NCBI GenBank assembly: GCA_023428915.1
Contig: JAEYWL010000015.1
Location: 1-6,534, forward strand
DNA length: 6,534 nt
Source of the DNA: Verrucomicrobiota bacterium
GTDB taxonomy: Bacteria; Chlamydiota; Chlamydiia; Chlamydiales; JAEYWL01
Direction: 5' to 3'
The position numbers were made by a program, and so were the translations under genes. The notes beneath the pieces are model-generated. The model made no database searches. It had not been told where the DNA came from and saw only the letters and a list, made by a program, of their open reading frames with translations. Positions 5,680 to 6,534 of the stretch are shown here, piece after piece; position 1 is the stretch's first letter, and the number at the start of each line of letters is the position of its first letter.

Positions 5680-6199
5680 GCCCCTCCTTCTCTATATATT
5701 GCTGCAACTGGCAAGCAATCACTTGCGGGGGTTCATCAGCTGCAATTGTTATATGGGCCAGCCCTGAATAGATGGGGTGGCGTTGTGCAAATAGTTCCTG
5801 AAAAGATTCGTAGGGACGCTTTGCATCCAATACGGAAGACAGGTCTAAGGCCATGCGCTGCCATAAACATTCAACATCGGCATATAGATAGGCTATCCTC
5901 CCTAATGTCTTCACCAAGCCCCTGGCGTATTCGCTCATTAAGAATCCGCCGCCCAAAGCAATTACTGCATTATCAGGAAGGGCAAGGCGCTGCAGTATGC
6001 CTCTTTCGATTTCCCTAAAATACGCTTCGCCAAATTGCGTGCATATCTGCCTGCAGTTATAGAATGCGCCTTTTTCCTGCTGCACCCATTGCTCTATTTC
6101 CCGGTCAGTATCAATAACCGGCCGAATAAGCAAGATTCCAAGCTCTCTCGCAAGGGTGCTTTTACCGGATTTAGGCATGCCGCACAAGAAAACCCTCAT
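5669..6199 (-). CDS. aroK: Shikimate kinase
   Basis: This enzyme phosphorylates shikimate at the 3-hydroxyl with ATP. At 176 residues it has the size of a single-domain shikimate kinase of the P-loop NMP-kinase fold. The Walker A loop GMPKSGKST spans residues 7-15. Shikimate-binding residues are visible as DTD (30-32), Arg62 in FRE, and the GGG turn (83-85). LID-region KRP (127-129) provides the ATP-site Arg128, and RHPIY (140-144) matches the conserved R...Y motif after the LID. The ATG overlaps the aroA stop codon as ATGA (4 nt), with GGAG 8 nt upstream inside aroA. The 3' end overlaps aroC by 11 nt. Chlamydia annotations call this gene aroL; the sequence does not separate the aroK and aroL isozyme labels, which were defined in E. 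coli. Confidence 0.95.
   Translation of the reverse strand: MRVFLCGMPKSGKSTLARELGILLIRPVIDTDREIEQWVQQEKGAFYNCRQICTQFGEAYFREIERGILQRLALPDNAVIALGGGFLMSEYARGLVKTLGRIAYLYADVECLWQRMALDLSSVLDAKRPYESFQELFAQRHPIYSGLAHITIAADEPPQVIACQLQQYIEKEGHGQ
5683..5689 (-). promoter_or_regulatory. Strong Shine-Dalgarno of aroC, inside aroK
   Basis: AAGGAGG on the minus strand ends 3 nt before the aroC ATG (4 nt if read as AAGGAG). It is the strongest ribosome binding site in the window and lies within the last codons of aroK, so aroC can initiate independently as well as by coupling. The spacing is tighter than usual. Confidence 0.7.
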
Positions 6200-6534
6200 G
6201 GGATTAACTCCATGGCTGCCCCTAATTTCCTCATATCGCTTACAAAATCAGGGTAAGTTTTAGCGATGCAATTGCTATGAACTATCTGAGAATTTCCCTT
6301 TGCTCCTAATGCTGCCACAGCCAATGACATTGCCACCCTATGGTCTTGATGCGAATGCATTTGGGCACCAATAAGAGGCCCGCCGGTAATTATCAGCCCA
6401 TCATCGCACTCTTCTATTTGAGCGCCCATTTTACGCAACTCTTTTGCCATGCAGCTGATTCGATCGCATTCTTTAGTCCTTGCGATTTGCCCATTGACTA
6501 AATGGGTTTTCCCCGAAGCATAGCATCCCAGGAC
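6196..6534 (-). CDS. aroA: 3-phosphoshikimate 1-carboxyvinyltransferase (EPSP synthase), C-terminal part; N-terminus beyond window edge
   Basis: AroA transfers the enolpyruvyl group of PEP to shikimate 3-phosphate. The frame is open from the right edge at 6534, giving 112 residues before the TGA. The ATG at 6450 is internal, because conserved family sequence precedes it. Visible C-terminal motifs are ARTKECDRI (PEP-site KE[ST]DR region, with Cys instead of Ser/Thr), AKELRKMGAQIEE, HQDHRVAMS (conserved DHRxAM), and CIAKTYPDFVSDMRKLG with the conserved Lys near the C-terminus. About three quarters of the usual 430-residue protein lies outside. It is the first visible gene of the aro operon. Its stop codon overlaps the aroK start by 4 nt (ATGA), so the two are translationally coupled. 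Any operon promoter must lie beyond the right edge. Confidence 0.95.
   Translation of the reverse strand, partial: VLGCYASGKTHLVNGQIARTKECDRISCMAKELRKMGAQIEECDDGLIITGGPLIGAQMHSHQDHRVAMSLAVAALGAKGNSQIVHSNCIAKTYPDFVSDMRKLGAAMELIP

Noticed and set aside
5454..5714. Minus-strand frame of 86 codons overlapping aroC and aroK
   Set aside because: It is an alternative frame of two well-supported genes, with low-complexity composition and no motif.
6196..6450. ATG at 6450 as a start giving a short stand-alone 84-residue protein
   Set aside because: The frame is open to the window edge, and the 28 upstream codons contain the conserved RTKECDR motif of EPSP synthase, so this is an internal Met of aroA.
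1..6534. Search for a novel defence, toxin, mobile or CRISPR system
   Set aside because: All but the 74-nt spacer and a 7-nt gap is coding sequence. Six of the seven genes belong to well-known enzyme families, and no direct repeat array, transposase, integrase, tRNA or attachment-site pattern was seen.

Overview
The window looks like a piece of a chlamydial chromosome, most likely an environmental (Parachlamydiales-type) lineage. Three things in the sequence point there. The first is a fused 3-dehydroquinate dehydratase/shikimate dehydrogenase (AroDE), a fusion known mainly from plants and Chlamydiae. The second is a long, plant-beta-type pyrophosphate-dependent phosphofructokinase. The third is an alpha/beta hydrolase directly upstream of that phosphofructokinase, a neighbourhood I remember from Chlamydia trachomatis (CT205-CT207). 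The aro gene order aroA-aroK-aroC-...-aroDE also matches the Chlamydia order as I remember it (CT366-CT370). GC content looks intermediate by eye. Assignment to a genus is not possible from this sequence alone.

Layout, left to right. Positions 1-1598 (minus) hold a phosphofructokinase cut by the left edge; about 532 residues are visible, so only the extreme C-terminus is missing. Positions 1606-2403 (minus) hold an alpha/beta hydrolase that reads into it with a 7-nt gap, so the two form an operon. A 74-nt divergent spacer (2404-2477) carries a plausible sigma70-type promoter for this operon and two short perfect palindromes. Positions 2478-3125 (plus) hold the only plus-strand gene, a small secreted protein with a galactose-binding-like (jelly-roll) domain. 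It ends tail-to-tail with aroDE, sharing 19 bp. Positions 3107-6534 (minus) hold a tightly packed shikimate-pathway operon: aroA (C-terminal part, cut by the right edge), aroK, aroC, aroDE. Consecutive genes overlap by 4, 11 and 1 nt.

How the genes work together. AroDE converts 3-dehydroquinate to 3-dehydroshikimate and then to shikimate. AroK phosphorylates shikimate, AroA adds the enolpyruvyl group, and AroC makes chorismate. The four genes therefore cover every step from 3-dehydroquinate to chorismate. The enzyme that makes 3-dehydroquinate (AroB) is not between aroC and aroDE, where I remember it in Chlamydia. The phosphofructokinase is a glycolytic/gluconeogenic enzyme unrelated to this pathway.

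I see no mobile element, RNA gene, CRISPR array, toxin system or defence system. Most of the window is core metabolism. The items that merit a second look are the missing aroB, the stand-alone secreted domain protein with no visible Shine-Dalgarno, the convergent gene overlap, the small divergent promoter region, and an apparent excess of the palindrome CTGCAG.
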